From: Actinomadura mexicana
GTDB taxonomy: Bacteria; Actinomycetota; Actinomycetes; Streptosporangiales; Streptosporangiaceae
Length of the DNA: 64,000 bases
Direction: 5' to 3'
Assembly: GCF_900188105.1 (NCBI RefSeq)
Contig: NZ_FZNP01000008.1
Span: 1-64,000, forward strand
Shown: positions 24,901 to 32,545 of the stretch, piece by piece
Layout: the number at the start of each line of letters is the position of its first letter
Numbering within the stretch: the stretch's first letter is position 1
Notes under the pieces: generated by a model
Database searches by the model: none
What the model was told of the DNA's origin: nothing
What the model saw: the letters and a program-made list of their open reading frames with translations, nothing else
Made by a program: the position numbers and the translations under genes

Positions 24901-25549
24901 CCACCGGCCCGGCCAGTTCGGGCAGGACGGCCAGCTCCTCCTCGGTCAGGCCGGACACCCAGAGGTCCTCCAGGCGCCGGTTGGGGACGGTCATGTCCGC
25001 CTCGCGCAGCGCCGGGTCGGCGGCGCGCCGGTCGAACAGGTCCATCAGCGCCCGCCGGCGCCGCTCCAGCGGCTCCAGGCCCTCGAAGACGTCCAGCCCG
25101 GCGCGCGCCAGCTCGAACATCACCGCGCGCCGCTCCCGGTCGTCCCCGGCCGGCTCGGGCAGCCACAGGCCCGGCGGGCGCCAGCGCCCGCCCTGGGTGA
25201 ACCACGCCACCGGGTCACGCACGGCCGACTCGGGGGTCGCCAGGAACGCCGACAGCAGCTCGTAGTCCACGTCGCCGCGCGACCCGCCGCGCACCGCCGA
25301 CGCTCCCAGCAGGAACGTCAGCAGCGACCACTGCTCGGCCCCCGCCGCGCTGGTGTCGCTCCCGTAGAAGTCGCTGAGCTGCCGCGTCAGCACGATGGCG
25401 CGCTGGTCGGTGTTGTAGGCGACGGCGCGCTCGCGCATCTCCTCGTACAGACCGTCTGGCACGCGCCAGGGACCGTAGGCGTACACGTCGAGGACCGGCT
25501 CCTCAGTGAGCAGCACTTCGAGATGGTCCGGCAGCCGGGGGGAACTCAC
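21974..25549 (-). CDS. Triple-AAA (CbbX/SpoVK-like) ATPase, 1191 aa
   Basis: GTG at 25549 preceded by GGAGACGACC. Residues 1-390 are a helical N-terminal region with no domain I recognise (VYAYGPWRVPDGLYEEMRER near residue 25). Three CbbX/CfxQ-type AAA modules follow. AAA1: Walker A GPEGTGKGT (about 416), Walker B LLVVDDLEK (about 476). AAA2: GNTGTGKGK (about 683), Walker B position reads VLVVRDAHAL (about 742). AAA3: GNPGTAKTT (about 958), canonical VLFVDEAYTL (about 1017). AAA1 and AAA2 lack the Thr/Ser after the Walker lysine, and AAA2 also lacks the Asp-Glu pair, so only AAA3 looks fully competent for hydrolysis. Likely an intramolecular remodelling motor; substrate unknown. An IS lies 14 bp past its stop. 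It is divergent from the STAS gene. Confidence 0.85.
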   Translation of the reverse strand: MSSPRLPDHLEVLLTEEPVLDVYAYGPWRVPDGLYEEMRERAVAYNTDQRAIVLTRQLSDFYGSDTSAAGAEQWSLLTFLLGASAVRGGSRGDVDYELLSAFLATPESAVRDPVAWFTQGGRWRPPGLWLPEPAGDDRERRAVMFELARAGLDVFEGLEPLERRRRALMDLFDRRAADPALREADMTVPNRRLEDLWVSGLTEEELAVLPELAGPVGYLGWVCEGLDAAHEGLAGSVADSGEPDAALARLLLAADAAVVPAELAVVLGTARYENVEERFRAAREGFAAEAWQLDVRAWLARGLVAGEADAARAWLDMAVRFTGAVQGLPEAPASPRCRVPVRPFQADLRRLFTVRRVFNTLKFGSGEDGPRTAAERAEPGEESGPPLVGQPELSRALQDAVAARLAGQRPVRLLVAGPEGTGKGTAAEIVEGALGEGGAVREALWISDQVFASLGVSDAVLWLQARVRDCLEGRMLLVVDDLEKLAAHERCGAAAAEELRRLMARSPSLNVVALCRPGGDRRLFDANPALVRAFDVARTRDFAEDDFAELFTLAVARRGARAGAQVAADAGAMLRRTPPMLNLRGARLVEHMAAQAVAAADRRAREDGTDAEPLEVTAADLPQRLIAGRPAESDPLAELAACVGIEPVKREVEALIAEAKAARLRREAGMTARSRLRHLVFTGNTGTGKGKVARILGRIYADLGVLSSGHVVEVERADLLGEYASESVLRVRRAVEQAHGGVLVVRDAHALVSAAADAARGREVLDVLLTSVQAHTEDLVVVLTGPAAEMNGLLKAHPDLAAAFPRTLRFPDLTDEELVEVFTAKAADSGFELAPGVLDKVRALVEAAPRERGVGNVRIMTNLLERAVAMQGRRVLADGIVDEDESLDVILPEDVPETLTRGRDDVPGDPLAEVERLIGLADIKREMAALVAEVRAEQLRRDAKVSPAPPARHMVFAGNPGTAKTTIARLVAAVFARLGLLSSGHLVEVTRADLVAEFIGQTAPRVRDAVGRALGGVLFVDEAYTLASGGGDRRDFGHEAIAELLRLMEEHRGDLVVIVAGYDAEMERFLDANPGLKSRFPKRLRFPDYSDDELVTIFEFMAAEDGFALAPGILEDLRRLVAAQPRGTSFGNARLARNLLEAAISRQAQRITAKEDAAAGEIDPAEVALLRPEDLPEAPPREEEGGYGLYI

Positions 25550-25743
25550 CTGGGGTCGTCTCCTACGCAGCGGATCGTCGAGGCAATCACATCCGACAAG
25601 CACCTTACGGCGCGTCACGATCACGCACACCCCTGTTGCGGCGGGTTGGCAGGCGGCCCGGCGTCCGCGATAGTTGTCAGGCGGAAACTATTCGTCGGAC
25701 GATTCCGGCAAAAGCAACAAGCAACACAAGAGGGGAACCCCCC

Positions 25744-26097
25744 GTGTCACCTTTGGAAGTGACCACACGGCCCGACGGCGGACGCGCCGTCCTCAGGCTG
25801 TGCGGAGAACTCGACGTCGCGGGCTCGGAGGAGCTGCGCGTGCACCTGAACGAGGCGCGCCGCGAGCACGGCGACCACCTCGTGCTGGACCTCACCGGCC
25901 TCGAGTTCATGGACTCGGGCGGCCTGTCGGTCATCGTCGCCTGCTACAAGGCCGCCACCGCGGCGGGCGGCAGCCTCGTCCTCGCCGGCCCCCGGCCCAT
26001 CGTCCGCCGCGCCCTGGAGATCACGGGGCTGCACCGGCGCATCCCCGTCAAGCGGACCCTGCAGGAGGCGCTGGCGACCGAGCCCGAACGCGCCTAG
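25744..26097 (+). CDS. STAS-domain anti-sigma factor antagonist
   Basis: 117 residues from GTG at 25744, with GAGGGGA upstream. Complete STAS fold of the SpoIIAA/RsbV type: LCGELDVAGSEELRVHL near residue 18, then the phosphorylation loop LDLTGLEFMDSGGLSVIV, in which Ser follows Asp as in regulated antagonists. It would bind an RsbW/SpoIIAB-like kinase anti-sigma factor and release an alternative sigma factor when unphosphorylated. No partner kinase is encoded nearby; actinomycetes often scatter these. It diverges from the triple-AAA gene, sharing a 194-bp spacer. Confidence 0.92.
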   Translation: MSPLEVTTRPDGGRAVLRLCGELDVAGSEELRVHLNEARREHGDHLVLDLTGLEFMDSGGLSVIVACYKAATAAGGSLVLAGPRPIVRRALEITGLHRRIPVKRTLQEALATEPERA

Positions 26098-26100
26098 GAC

Positions 26101-26123
26101 GGGCGCGGCCAGGGCGCGCGCCC
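26101..26123. terminator. Possible bidirectional terminator between convergent genes
   Basis: GGGCGCG (26101-26107) and CGCGCCC (26117-26123) form a 7-bp stem with a 9-nt loop, lying exactly between the STAS stop (26097) and the SGNH gene stop (26127). Confidence 0.5.
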
Positions 26124-26126
26124 GCC

Positions 26127-26900
26127 CTACAGCGGGAGGGGGGTGGGGCGCTTGGGGCCGCGTCCGTCGCCGGAGGAGCGGCCCGTGGCCCGGCGGCCGA
26201 TCCACGGCAGGAGGTAGGCCCGGGCCCAGTGGACGTCCTCGCGCCTCATCGTGAGCCAGTCGGCACGGTCCAGGGGCGGCCAGGGCTCGCGCCAGTCGCC
26301 CTCGACCGGGATGCCGACCGCCCCGGCGACGTAGAGCGCCATGCGCCGGTGCCCCTCGGGCGACAGGTGCAGGCGGTCCTCGTACCAGGCGCGCGGGTCG
26401 TGGAAGACGCGCAGCGGCCACAGGTCCACCACCGAGCAGTCGCGGTGGTCGGCGATCGCGCGCAGGTGCATGTTGTAGGTGGCGGCCTTGCCCCGGATGC
26501 GGCCGCCGGTGCGCAGCCCGCGCGGATCGAACCCGGTGAAGACCACGACGCGGGAGCCGGTGGCGCGCAGCCGCCGGACCGCGTCGTCGAACAGGACCGC
26601 GGCCGCGTCGGGGTCCGCGCCGGGACGGATCATGTCGTTGCCGCCCGCGCACAGCGTGACCAGGTCGGGCGAGAGGCCGACGGCGATCGGCACCTGCTCG
26701 TCCACGATCTGCCGCACGAGCTTCCCGCGGACGGCGAGGTTGGCGTAGCGCAGGCCCGGGTTCAGCACGGCGATGTGCTCGGCGAGCCGGTCCGCCCAGC
26801 CCCGGAAGACCTCGGTCTCGCCGGGGTACGGGTCGTTCATGCCCTCGGTGAAGCTGTCGCCGATGGCCACGAACGTTCCGATCGTCTCCACTTCGCCCAT
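26127..26900 (-). CDS. SGNH/GDSL hydrolase
   Basis: 257 residues; ATG at 26900 follows a GGGGGG ribosome-binding tract, and a further upstream ATG is less favoured. The four SGNH blocks are visible: nucleophile Ser in VAIGDSFTEG (residue 15), Gly in YANLAVRGKLVRQ, Asn in LCAGGNDMIRPG, and the C-terminal Asp/His in YEDRLHLSPEGHRRM. Cytosolic, without a signal peptide, so probably an esterase or acyl hydrolase acting inside the cell. A paralogue with the same GGNDM block lies at 44609. The C-terminal 60 residues are a basic, Trp/Arg-rich extension of unknown role. Converges with the STAS gene. Confidence 0.9.
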   Translation of the reverse strand: MGEVETIGTFVAIGDSFTEGMNDPYPGETEVFRGWADRLAEHIAVLNPGLRYANLAVRGKLVRQIVDEQVPIAVGLSPDLVTLCAGGNDMIRPGADPDAAAVLFDDAVRRLRATGSRVVVFTGFDPRGLRTGGRIRGKAATYNMHLRAIADHRDCSVVDLWPLRVFHDPRAWYEDRLHLSPEGHRRMALYVAGAVGIPVEGDWREPWPPLDRADWLTMRREDVHWARAYLLPWIGRRATGRSSGDGRGPKRPTPLPL

Positions 26901-27015
26901 CGCAACCCCCCGCGCGGATTCATGCTCGATCACGACGAACAATCATGCATCGTGCACACGACCTACGCGACCGTAGCCGGTGGCCGGACCGCGCCGCGCC
27001 CCCGCGCGCGGCGGG

Positions 27016-27684
27016 CTAGGTCCAGCTCGGGGACGTGGACCCGAGCTGCCCGCCGGGCGCGCCCGGCGCGGGGGCGGTGGCGTGCGCTCCGGTGGCGTGC
27101 ACCGTCATCGCGTGCCTGACCAGCGTGATCAGCACCTGCTTGGTGGACTCGCGGCTCCGCGCGTCGCACTGCACGATCGGCACGTGCGCGCTGATCGACA
27201 GGGCGTCGCGGATGTCCTCCACGGCGTACTGGAACTCCCCGTGGAACCCGTTGACGCCCACCACGAACGGCAGGCCGAGCTCCTCGAAGTAGTCCACCGC
27301 GGCGAAGCAGTCCTCCAGCCGGCGGGTGTCGACCAGCACGACGGCGCCGATCGCGCCGCGGACCAGGTCGTCCCACATGAACCAGAAGCGGTGCTGCCCG
27401 GGCGTGCCGAACAGGTAGAGGATCAGCTCGCTGTCCAGCGACACGCGGCCGAAGTCCATCGCGACCGTGGTGGTCGTCTTGTCCGGGACGGCCGACAGGT
27501 CGTCCACGTCGGCGCTGGCCGCGGTCATCACCGCCTCGGTGGTGAGCGGCATGATCTCCGAGACGGAGCCGACGAAGGTGGTCTTGCCGACGCCGAAGCC
27601 GCCACCGACGACGATCTTGACCGAGGTCAGCTCGGTCTCCCCGCCGTGCGGCCCCGGGACCTGGTCAGAGCTTCCGAAGGCCAC
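27016..27684 (-). CDS. Conservon GTPase (CvnD-type)
   Basis: 222 residues, ATG at 27684. Small G-protein: P-loop GGGFGVGKTTFVGSVSEI near residue 27, switch II LFGTPGQHRFWFMWDD near 90 (the Gly-Gln-His of switch II), and guanine-specificity loops weaker than in Ras (VVGVNGFHG, and QCDARS). CvnD proteins couple to the Roadblock/LC7 partner in actinobacterial conservons, with the sensor kinase-like CvnA, and have been implicated in development, adhesion or secondary metabolism in Streptomyces. The first 20 nt overlap the DUF742 gene upstream, so the two are tightly coupled. Confidence 0.9.
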   Translation of the reverse strand: MAFGSSDQVPGPHGGETELTSVKIVVGGGFGVGKTTFVGSVSEIMPLTTEAVMTAASADVDDLSAVPDKTTTTVAMDFGRVSLDSELILYLFGTPGQHRFWFMWDDLVRGAIGAVVLVDTRRLEDCFAAVDYFEELGLPFVVGVNGFHGEFQYAVEDIRDALSISAHVPIVQCDARSRESTKQVLITLVRHAMTVHATGAHATAPAPGAPGGQLGSTSPSWT

Positions 27685-28120
27685 TGAGCACCCTTTCTAG
27701 CAAGCGGAGGTCCGGCTGTCCGCCGGCGGTAGTAGCGGACTGCGACTGGTGCAGCCGCAGCAGTCCCTCGACGGCCATGTCGGCCACGAGCACCCGCGCG
27801 ACCCCGAGCGGCAGGCGCAGCAGCGCGGACACCTCGGCGACCGAGCGGGCCGACCGGCACAGGTCCATGATCGCCCGGTACTCCGGGGTCAGCACGGCCA
27901 CGTCCCGCGGCGGGTAGGGCGCCGCGGTGACCAGGGCCTCGATGGCCAGGTCGTAGCGCGGCCTGGTGCGCCCGCCGGTGACCGCGTACGGGCGCACGAG
28001 CGAACTGCCGTCGTTGTCGTCCCGCTCGGGGGGCCGGCCCTGCACGGGGACCCGTCCCTGGTCACCCGGCCAGCGGCCGCCGCCTCCGGGACCGCCCCCG
28101 AAGGGACTGCCTCGATCCAT
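27665..28120 (-). CDS. DUF742 conservon protein (CvnC-type)
   Basis: 151 residues, ATG at 28120. Pro/Gly-rich N-terminal 40 residues, then SLVRPYAVTGGRTRPRYDLA, the invariant DUF742 opening (YxxTxGRTRP), and a winged-helix-like core (SVAEVSALLRLPLGVARVLV), ending LLERVLSGLRKL. No catalytic motif. Its partner genes are the Roadblock protein upstream (30-bp gap) and the GTPase downstream (20-bp overlap), the standard order B-C-D. Function is a bridging or DNA-binding role only presumed from the winged helix. Confidence 0.92.
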   Translation of the reverse strand: MDRGSPFGGGPGGGGRWPGDQGRVPVQGRPPERDDNDGSSLVRPYAVTGGRTRPRYDLAIEALVTAAPYPPRDVAVLTPEYRAIMDLCRSARSVAEVSALLRLPLGVARVLVADMAVEGLLRLHQSQSATTAGGQPDLRLLERVLSGLRKL

Positions 28121-28150
28121 GTCGCCGACCTCCGTCAGAGTCAGTCACGG

Positions 28151-28597
28151 TCAATAGCGGGCGGGCCCGGCGCCCATCTCGGTCACGGAAGGCCCCGAGT
28201 ACGGCGGCTGCTCCTGGGCCCGCAGGGCGGGAGTCAGCACCCGTCCCACCCGTTCCACCAGGAGCGTCATCTCGTAGGCCACCAGCCCGAGATCGCAGTC
28301 GGGTGCCGCAAGCACCGCGAACACCGACCCGTTCGTGATGGACATGACGAACAGCAGCCCGCGGTCCATCTCCACGACGGTCTGGTTCACCCCGCCGGCG
28401 TCGAAGATCTTCGCCGCGCCCTGGGTCAGGCTCATCAGCCCCGAGGCGATCGCCGAGAGCTGGTCCGCCCGCTCGGGCGGGAAGCCCGACGAGTAGGCCA
28501 TCGGCAATCCGTCCGAGGAGACCACGACGGCGTGCGCGACCTTCGCGACACGGTCCGCGAAGTTCGTCACCAACCAGTTGAGATCCTGCCCGCTCAC
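28151..28597 (-). CDS. Roadblock/LC7 protein (CvnB-type)
   Basis: 148 residues from GTG at 28597, which overlaps the TGA of the sensor gene (GTGA). Roadblock/LC7 fold, starting DLNWLVTNFADRVAKVAHAV, with VVSSDGLPMAYSSGFP and the hydrophobic strand GLLFVMSITNGSVFAVLAAP. In conservons this protein acts as a GAP-like or scaffold partner of the CvnD GTPase. The last 20 residues (PYSGPSVTEMGAGP) are a flexible tail. Part of the same operon as the neighbouring three genes. Confidence 0.93.
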   Translation of the reverse strand: MSGQDLNWLVTNFADRVAKVAHAVVVSSDGLPMAYSSGFPPERADQLSAIASGLMSLTQGAAKIFDAGGVNQTVVEMDRGLLFVMSITNGSVFAVLAAPDCDLGLVAYEMTLLVERVGRVLTPALRAQEQPPYSGPSVTEMGAGPARY

Positions 28598-31500
28598 CGG
28601 GTGCCTCCTGTCTCGCCGTCACCCTGTGACGGCACCTCACCTGATGTGCCTGTGCCGCGAGCCTCATGGCGTCCCCGGTGGACGCCGCGCTGCAGGCTCG
28701 CGAAGCGGTTGCGTACGTCGTCGGCCGACTGGCCGTGGCCCTGCGCCTGCTGTCCCTGCGGCTGCTGGCCGATGACCGGCAGGCCCTGCGTCGGCGCCTG
28801 CGGCCCCTGGCCGGCTCCGCCGGGCGCCGGGCGGCCCTGCGGCGGGCCCGCCGGCGCCTGGGGCGCGTCCTGCGCCCCGCGGCCGACCGCCCCGGGGATG
28901 CGGTTCTTGCCGGGCACACGCTTGGGCAGTCCGACGCCGGTGCGGCTCGTCGCCACCGGCTCGCGGGCCGCCTCGGCGGCGCGGAAGCCCGCGTCCGCCG
29001 GGGACTCCCAGCCCTTGGACGGGACCTCGCCGGACGCGCCGCCCGACCTGTGCATGAACCACTCCGACTGCATCGCGTCGAAGATGGGCGAGCGCTCCGG
29101 CACCCGCGGCGGGGCCTTCGGCTCCGGCTGTGCGGCCGCCGCGGCCCGCACGGCCTGCGGCTCGGGGACGGGGCCCTCCGGTACGCGGGGAGCGGACCTG
29201 GGCGAAACGTCTTCGGCGTAGGGGGCCGGCGCCTGGCCGGGGTTCGGGCCGACCTGCTCCAGCGGCCCGGTCTCCCACGGGATGTGCCGCGCGCCGCCGG
29301 GCTCGGGCACCAGCGGCTGCGCCTCCGGGACGACCGACTGCGGCCCGGTCCGGCCGCCCGGCCGGTAGGCGCCGTTGGTGCCGGCGTCCTCCACCTCCTG
29401 CGGACGCTCGCTGCGCGGCTGGAAGAGCCCGTTCGAGGAGCCTCCGTCGGAAGGGCGGTTCTGCAGATGCGTGCCCGGCTCCCGGACCGGCAGCTCGCCC
29501 GGCCTGCGCGGCGGCTGCCGCTCACCGGTCCCGTAGGGGTCGTGCGCGGGAGTGCGCCGGTCCCGCGGGGGGCGTCGCTCTGCGGGCGGGACCGCGGGCT
29601 GCGCACCGGTGCCGTAGGGGTCGTGCGCGCCCGGGGCCGGGATCGGCCCGGTCTCGGCGATGCTCGGCTGCGGGCCGGTGGCGCCGCGGATGGGACGCAG
29701 CGGCCCGGTGCCGCCGACCATGGGGTGCGCGCCCGTGCCGCCCGTCATGGAATGCGGTCCGGTGCCGCCGCCCATGGTGGGGGCGGGGCCGTAGTCGTCC
29801 TGCCGGAATCCGCCCGCGGGCGGCTCGGCCGCGGTGGTGGTGAGGGCGGCGAGCTGGCCGTGGGAGCCGGCCTCGCGCGGGGCGAGGCCGGGGCGGGTGC
29901 CGATGCCGCCGGACTCGCCCGGCGTGACCACCGCGTCCGGCAGCACCACGAACGCGGTGAGACCGCCGCCCTGGGCGGCCCGCAGCTCGACGCGGATCCC
30001 GTGCCGGACGGCCAGGCGGCCGACCACGAACAGGCCCATGCGGCGGGCCGCGGAGAAGTCGATGACGGGCGGGTTCGCCAGCCGCCAGTTGGCCTGCTCC
30101 AGCTCCTCGGGCGACATGCCGACGCCGTTGTCGGTGATCTGCAGCATGCAGCCGCCGCCGCTCAGCATCTGCCCCGAAACCGTCACCTTGGTGTTCTCCG
30201 AGGAGAACACGGTGGCGTTCTCCACCAGCTCGGCCAGCAGGTGGACGAGGTCGTTGACGACCGGGCCGACGACCGTCATGTCGCCCTGAACCCGCAGCGC
30301 GACGCGCTCGTACTGCTCGACCTCGGACAGCGACGCGCGGACGACGTCGATCAGCGGGACGGGCTGGTTCCACCGGCGCACCTGCTCCTGGCCGCCGAGG
30401 ACGAGGAGGTTCTCGCAGTTGCGACGCATGCGGGTGGCCAGGTGGTCCAGCCGGAACAGGTTGCCGAGCTGCTCCTCGTCGCGCTCGCTCTGCTCCAGTT
30501 CCTCGATGAGCCGCAGCTGCCGCTCGATCAGGGACTGGCTGCGGCGGGAGAGGTTGACGAACATCGCGTTGATGTTGCCGCGCAGCACGGCCTCGTCGGC
30601 GGCCAGCCGGACCGCCTCGCGGTGGACCTCGTCGAACGCCCGCGCGACCTGGCCGATCTCGTCGGTGGAGTCGATCTCGATCGGCTTGACCTCGATGCCG
30701 CCCGCGGCGGCCTCGGGGTCGCGCAGCCGGTCGACCAGGCCGGGCAGCCGCGCGTTGGCCACGTCCAGCGCGCCGGACTGGAGCCGGCGCAGCGGCCGCA
30801 CCAGCGAGCGGGCCATCACGATCGTGATCAGCAGGACGATGAGCAGCAGGATCGCGACCACCACGGAGTTGATGACGGCCTGGGTCCGGGCGTCATCGCC
30901 GCTCTGGCTGCTCTGCGCCTCGATCTGGTCGGCCAGGTACTTCTCCACCGCGCGCATCTGGTCGATCATGGCGGTCATCGAGGAGCGGATCACCTTGGCC
31001 GACCCGGCCGTGCCCAGTTGGAGGGGCAGCCGGCCCCCGGTCGCGGCCGCCGCCTGGATCACCCGCTGCCGCAGGTCCCGCGCCTGGTCGATCCTCGTGC
31101 CGACGACGGTGTCCTCGAACCGCTGGATCTGCTCCAGGGAGGCCGAGCCGCGGAAGGCGGCCAGCTCACTGTCCTCCTGGGAGCGCGCCGCGGTGAGCGC
31201 GTTCAGCTCCTGGGAGTCGAGCCGCCGCTCCCGCGCGCCGATGAGGATCAGGGCCCGCTGCCGGGAGACCGCCTCCTTGGCGCGGGCGAGGGCGCCGAGC
31301 GCACGGCTTGACTCCGCGAGCGTGTCGTCGGCCACGTTCTGCGAGATGCCGTCCAGGACGTTGATCAGCTCCTGGGCGGAGTCGGTGTACTTCTGCAGCA
31401 CGATGAAGGCCGGGACCTTGGTGCCGACCACCAGGGAGCGCAGGGCCTTGACCCCGTCGACACGGCTTCTGACCGTGGTGGCGTCGCGGACCGCCTCGGT

Positions 31501-31914
31501 GCCGTAGGAGCCGTCGATGGGGCCGCTCAACGCCCGGACCTTGGCGACCAGGGCGTCGGTCCTGCGCTGCTGAGCCTCCAGGGGCTGCTGCAGCGCGGCG
31601 GGCCGGCCGGCCGCGATGTACTCGATCGCCTCGTCCCGCTCCGCGGAGAACTCCTGGACGAACTCGGTGATCCCCTGCCCCAGCTCCGCCATCCGCTCGA
31701 CGCGCCCGTAGGTCTCCGCATCGCTGACCGAGCCGGAGATGCGCAGTCCGGAGAGCACGACGGCGGCGACCGTCGGGACCAGGATCAGCACGATGAGCCG
31801 CTGCGGCACACGCCAGTTCCGCAGGCTCAGCCTGCCCGACCGTCTCGAATGGTCCGACCGCACCTCGACGTCACCAGGCCGAGGATGGTCGCGACCCTCG
31901 TCGCTTGGTTGCAT
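28594..31914 (-). CDS. Conservon sensor kinase-like protein (CvnA-type)
   Basis: 1106 residues, ATG at 31914. Order: short basic cytoplasmic N-terminus; membrane helix about 37-57 (VPQRLIVLILVPTVAAVVLS); a large extracytoplasmic NIT-like sensor region to about 345; second helix about 350-370; HAMP linker; helical region RRSQSLIERQLRLIEELEQS that replaces a normal H-box dimerisation helix; HATPase domain about 545-680 with ELVENATVFSSENTKV (N box) and DNGVGM (G1). There is no phospho-accepting His in the usual place, as in other CvnA proteins. The last about 400 residues are a Pro/Gly-rich disordered tail with repeated xTGPxP elements and AHDPYGTG copies, probably a tether. Start of the four-gene conservon. 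Confidence 0.93.
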   Translation of the reverse strand: MQPSDEGRDHPRPGDVEVRSDHSRRSGRLSLRNWRVPQRLIVLILVPTVAAVVLSGLRISGSVSDAETYGRVERMAELGQGITEFVQEFSAERDEAIEYIAAGRPAALQQPLEAQQRRTDALVAKVRALSGPIDGSYGTEAVRDATTVRSRVDGVKALRSLVVGTKVPAFIVLQKYTDSAQELINVLDGISQNVADDTLAESSRALGALARAKEAVSRQRALILIGARERRLDSQELNALTAARSQEDSELAAFRGSASLEQIQRFEDTVVGTRIDQARDLRQRVIQAAAATGGRLPLQLGTAGSAKVIRSSMTAMIDQMRAVEKYLADQIEAQSSQSGDDARTQAVINSVVVAILLLIVLLITIVMARSLVRPLRRLQSGALDVANARLPGLVDRLRDPEAAAGGIEVKPIEIDSTDEIGQVARAFDEVHREAVRLAADEAVLRGNINAMFVNLSRRSQSLIERQLRLIEELEQSERDEEQLGNLFRLDHLATRMRRNCENLLVLGGQEQVRRWNQPVPLIDVVRASLSEVEQYERVALRVQGDMTVVGPVVNDLVHLLAELVENATVFSSENTKVTVSGQMLSGGGCMLQITDNGVGMSPEELEQANWRLANPPVIDFSAARRMGLFVVGRLAVRHGIRVELRAAQGGGLTAFVVLPDAVVTPGESGGIGTRPGLAPREAGSHGQLAALTTTAAEPPAGGFRQDDYGPAPTMGGGTGPHSMTGGTGAHPMVGGTGPLRPIRGATGPQPSIAETGPIPAPGAHDPYGTGAQPAVPPAERRPPRDRRTPAHDPYGTGERQPPRRPGELPVREPGTHLQNRPSDGGSSNGLFQPRSERPQEVEDAGTNGAYRPGGRTGPQSVVPEAQPLVPEPGGARHIPWETGPLEQVGPNPGQAPAPYAEDVSPRSAPRVPEGPVPEPQAVRAAAAAQPEPKAPPRVPERSPIFDAMQSEWFMHRSGGASGEVPSKGWESPADAGFRAAEAAREPVATSRTGVGLPKRVPGKNRIPGAVGRGAQDAPQAPAGPPQGRPAPGGAGQGPQAPTQGLPVIGQQPQGQQAQGHGQSADDVRNRFASLQRGVHRGRHEARGTGTSGEVPSQGDGETGGTR

Positions 31915-32051
31915 CCGCCGTTTACACCCTCTCCCTCACAATGCCGCACTCTCCGTGACGTCGCCGCCGCGAAGGGTTAATACAACATCGTCTCCGCCTC
32001 CGGCGCACGACATTGCAGCACATCCATGGATAGGCCGCAAAGGACCATAGG

Positions 32052-32076
32052 CGAGTCGATAACTATCAACGACTCG
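32052..32076. promoter_or_regulatory. Operator-like inverted repeat
   Basis: CGAGTCG, eleven AT-rich bases, CGACTCG. Perfect 7-bp arms separated by about one helical turn, within the lower-GC part of the spacer and about 140 bp upstream of the conservon start; candidate binding site for a dimeric repressor. Confidence 0.45.
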
Positions 32077-32181
32077 ATCATGACTTTATGCCTATATGTC
32101 CGATTCCGTGAGCATGCGGGGTCACGCTGCGCACAGGGACGCTTCGTGATCAACCGATCGCGAAAAGTGACGCCACCTGCT

Positions 32182-32208
32182 CGCCTCCGCCGGACCTCGG
32201 CGGAGGCG
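32182..32208. terminator. Perfect hairpin in divergent spacer
   Basis: CGCCTCCGCCG (32182-32192), loop GACCT, CGGCGGAGGCG (32198-32208). Eleven uninterrupted pairs. No U-tract follows. Since both flanking genes point away from it, it ends no known transcript; it could terminate an unannotated short RNA starting in the 31.97-32.15 kb region or insulate the promoters. Confidence 0.5.
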
Positions 32209-32545
32209 CGGTTCCGGGCGGGACGCCGAACCCCCGTCCGCTCACTCTACGAATATGCTCGGCCATGGATCGTCACCGGAACCCCCGGGAAGCCTTTATC
32301 CAGCGCATTATCCGAAGGGCCGGGCAGGCCCCCCGGCGATTAGCCGCCAACCTCCCAAGGACACAAGAGAGTCACACAATTCCTCCTGAATCGACTCTCC
32401 CCGGGCGGTCCGCGATACGCTCCCGGCGCACGTGATCTTCGGGCACGGCGGGTGCCGTGGCTACAGTCGTTCCCCCTGGCTCGCATGCCTTGGTCGGCCC
32501 AAGCCCTGCCGAAGCAGCTTCCCCCTTCGAGTTAAGGAGTGCCCA

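Larger units (their letters stand above)
31915..32545. other. 631-bp divergent intergenic region
   Basis: Between the conservon and the first ABC lipoprotein gene. Noticeably lower in GC at 31970-32110 (promoter-like). It contains a 7-bp dyad at 32052-32076 and a perfect 11-bp hairpin at 32182-32208. Open frames here have poor composition and no RBS, and I do not consider them genes. No tRNA or known riboswitch is recognisable. The long spacing suggests regulated promoters in both directions. Confidence 0.5.

Noticed and set aside
32026..32343. 105-codon open frame in the divergent spacer
   Set aside because: Unusual composition, no RBS, and it spans the dyad and the perfect hairpin; better read as regulatory DNA.
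31915..32545. Possible TPP or other riboswitch before the NMT1/SsuA-like lipoprotein
   Set aside because: No thi-box (CTGAGA ... ACCTGA) or other known consensus found in the leader.
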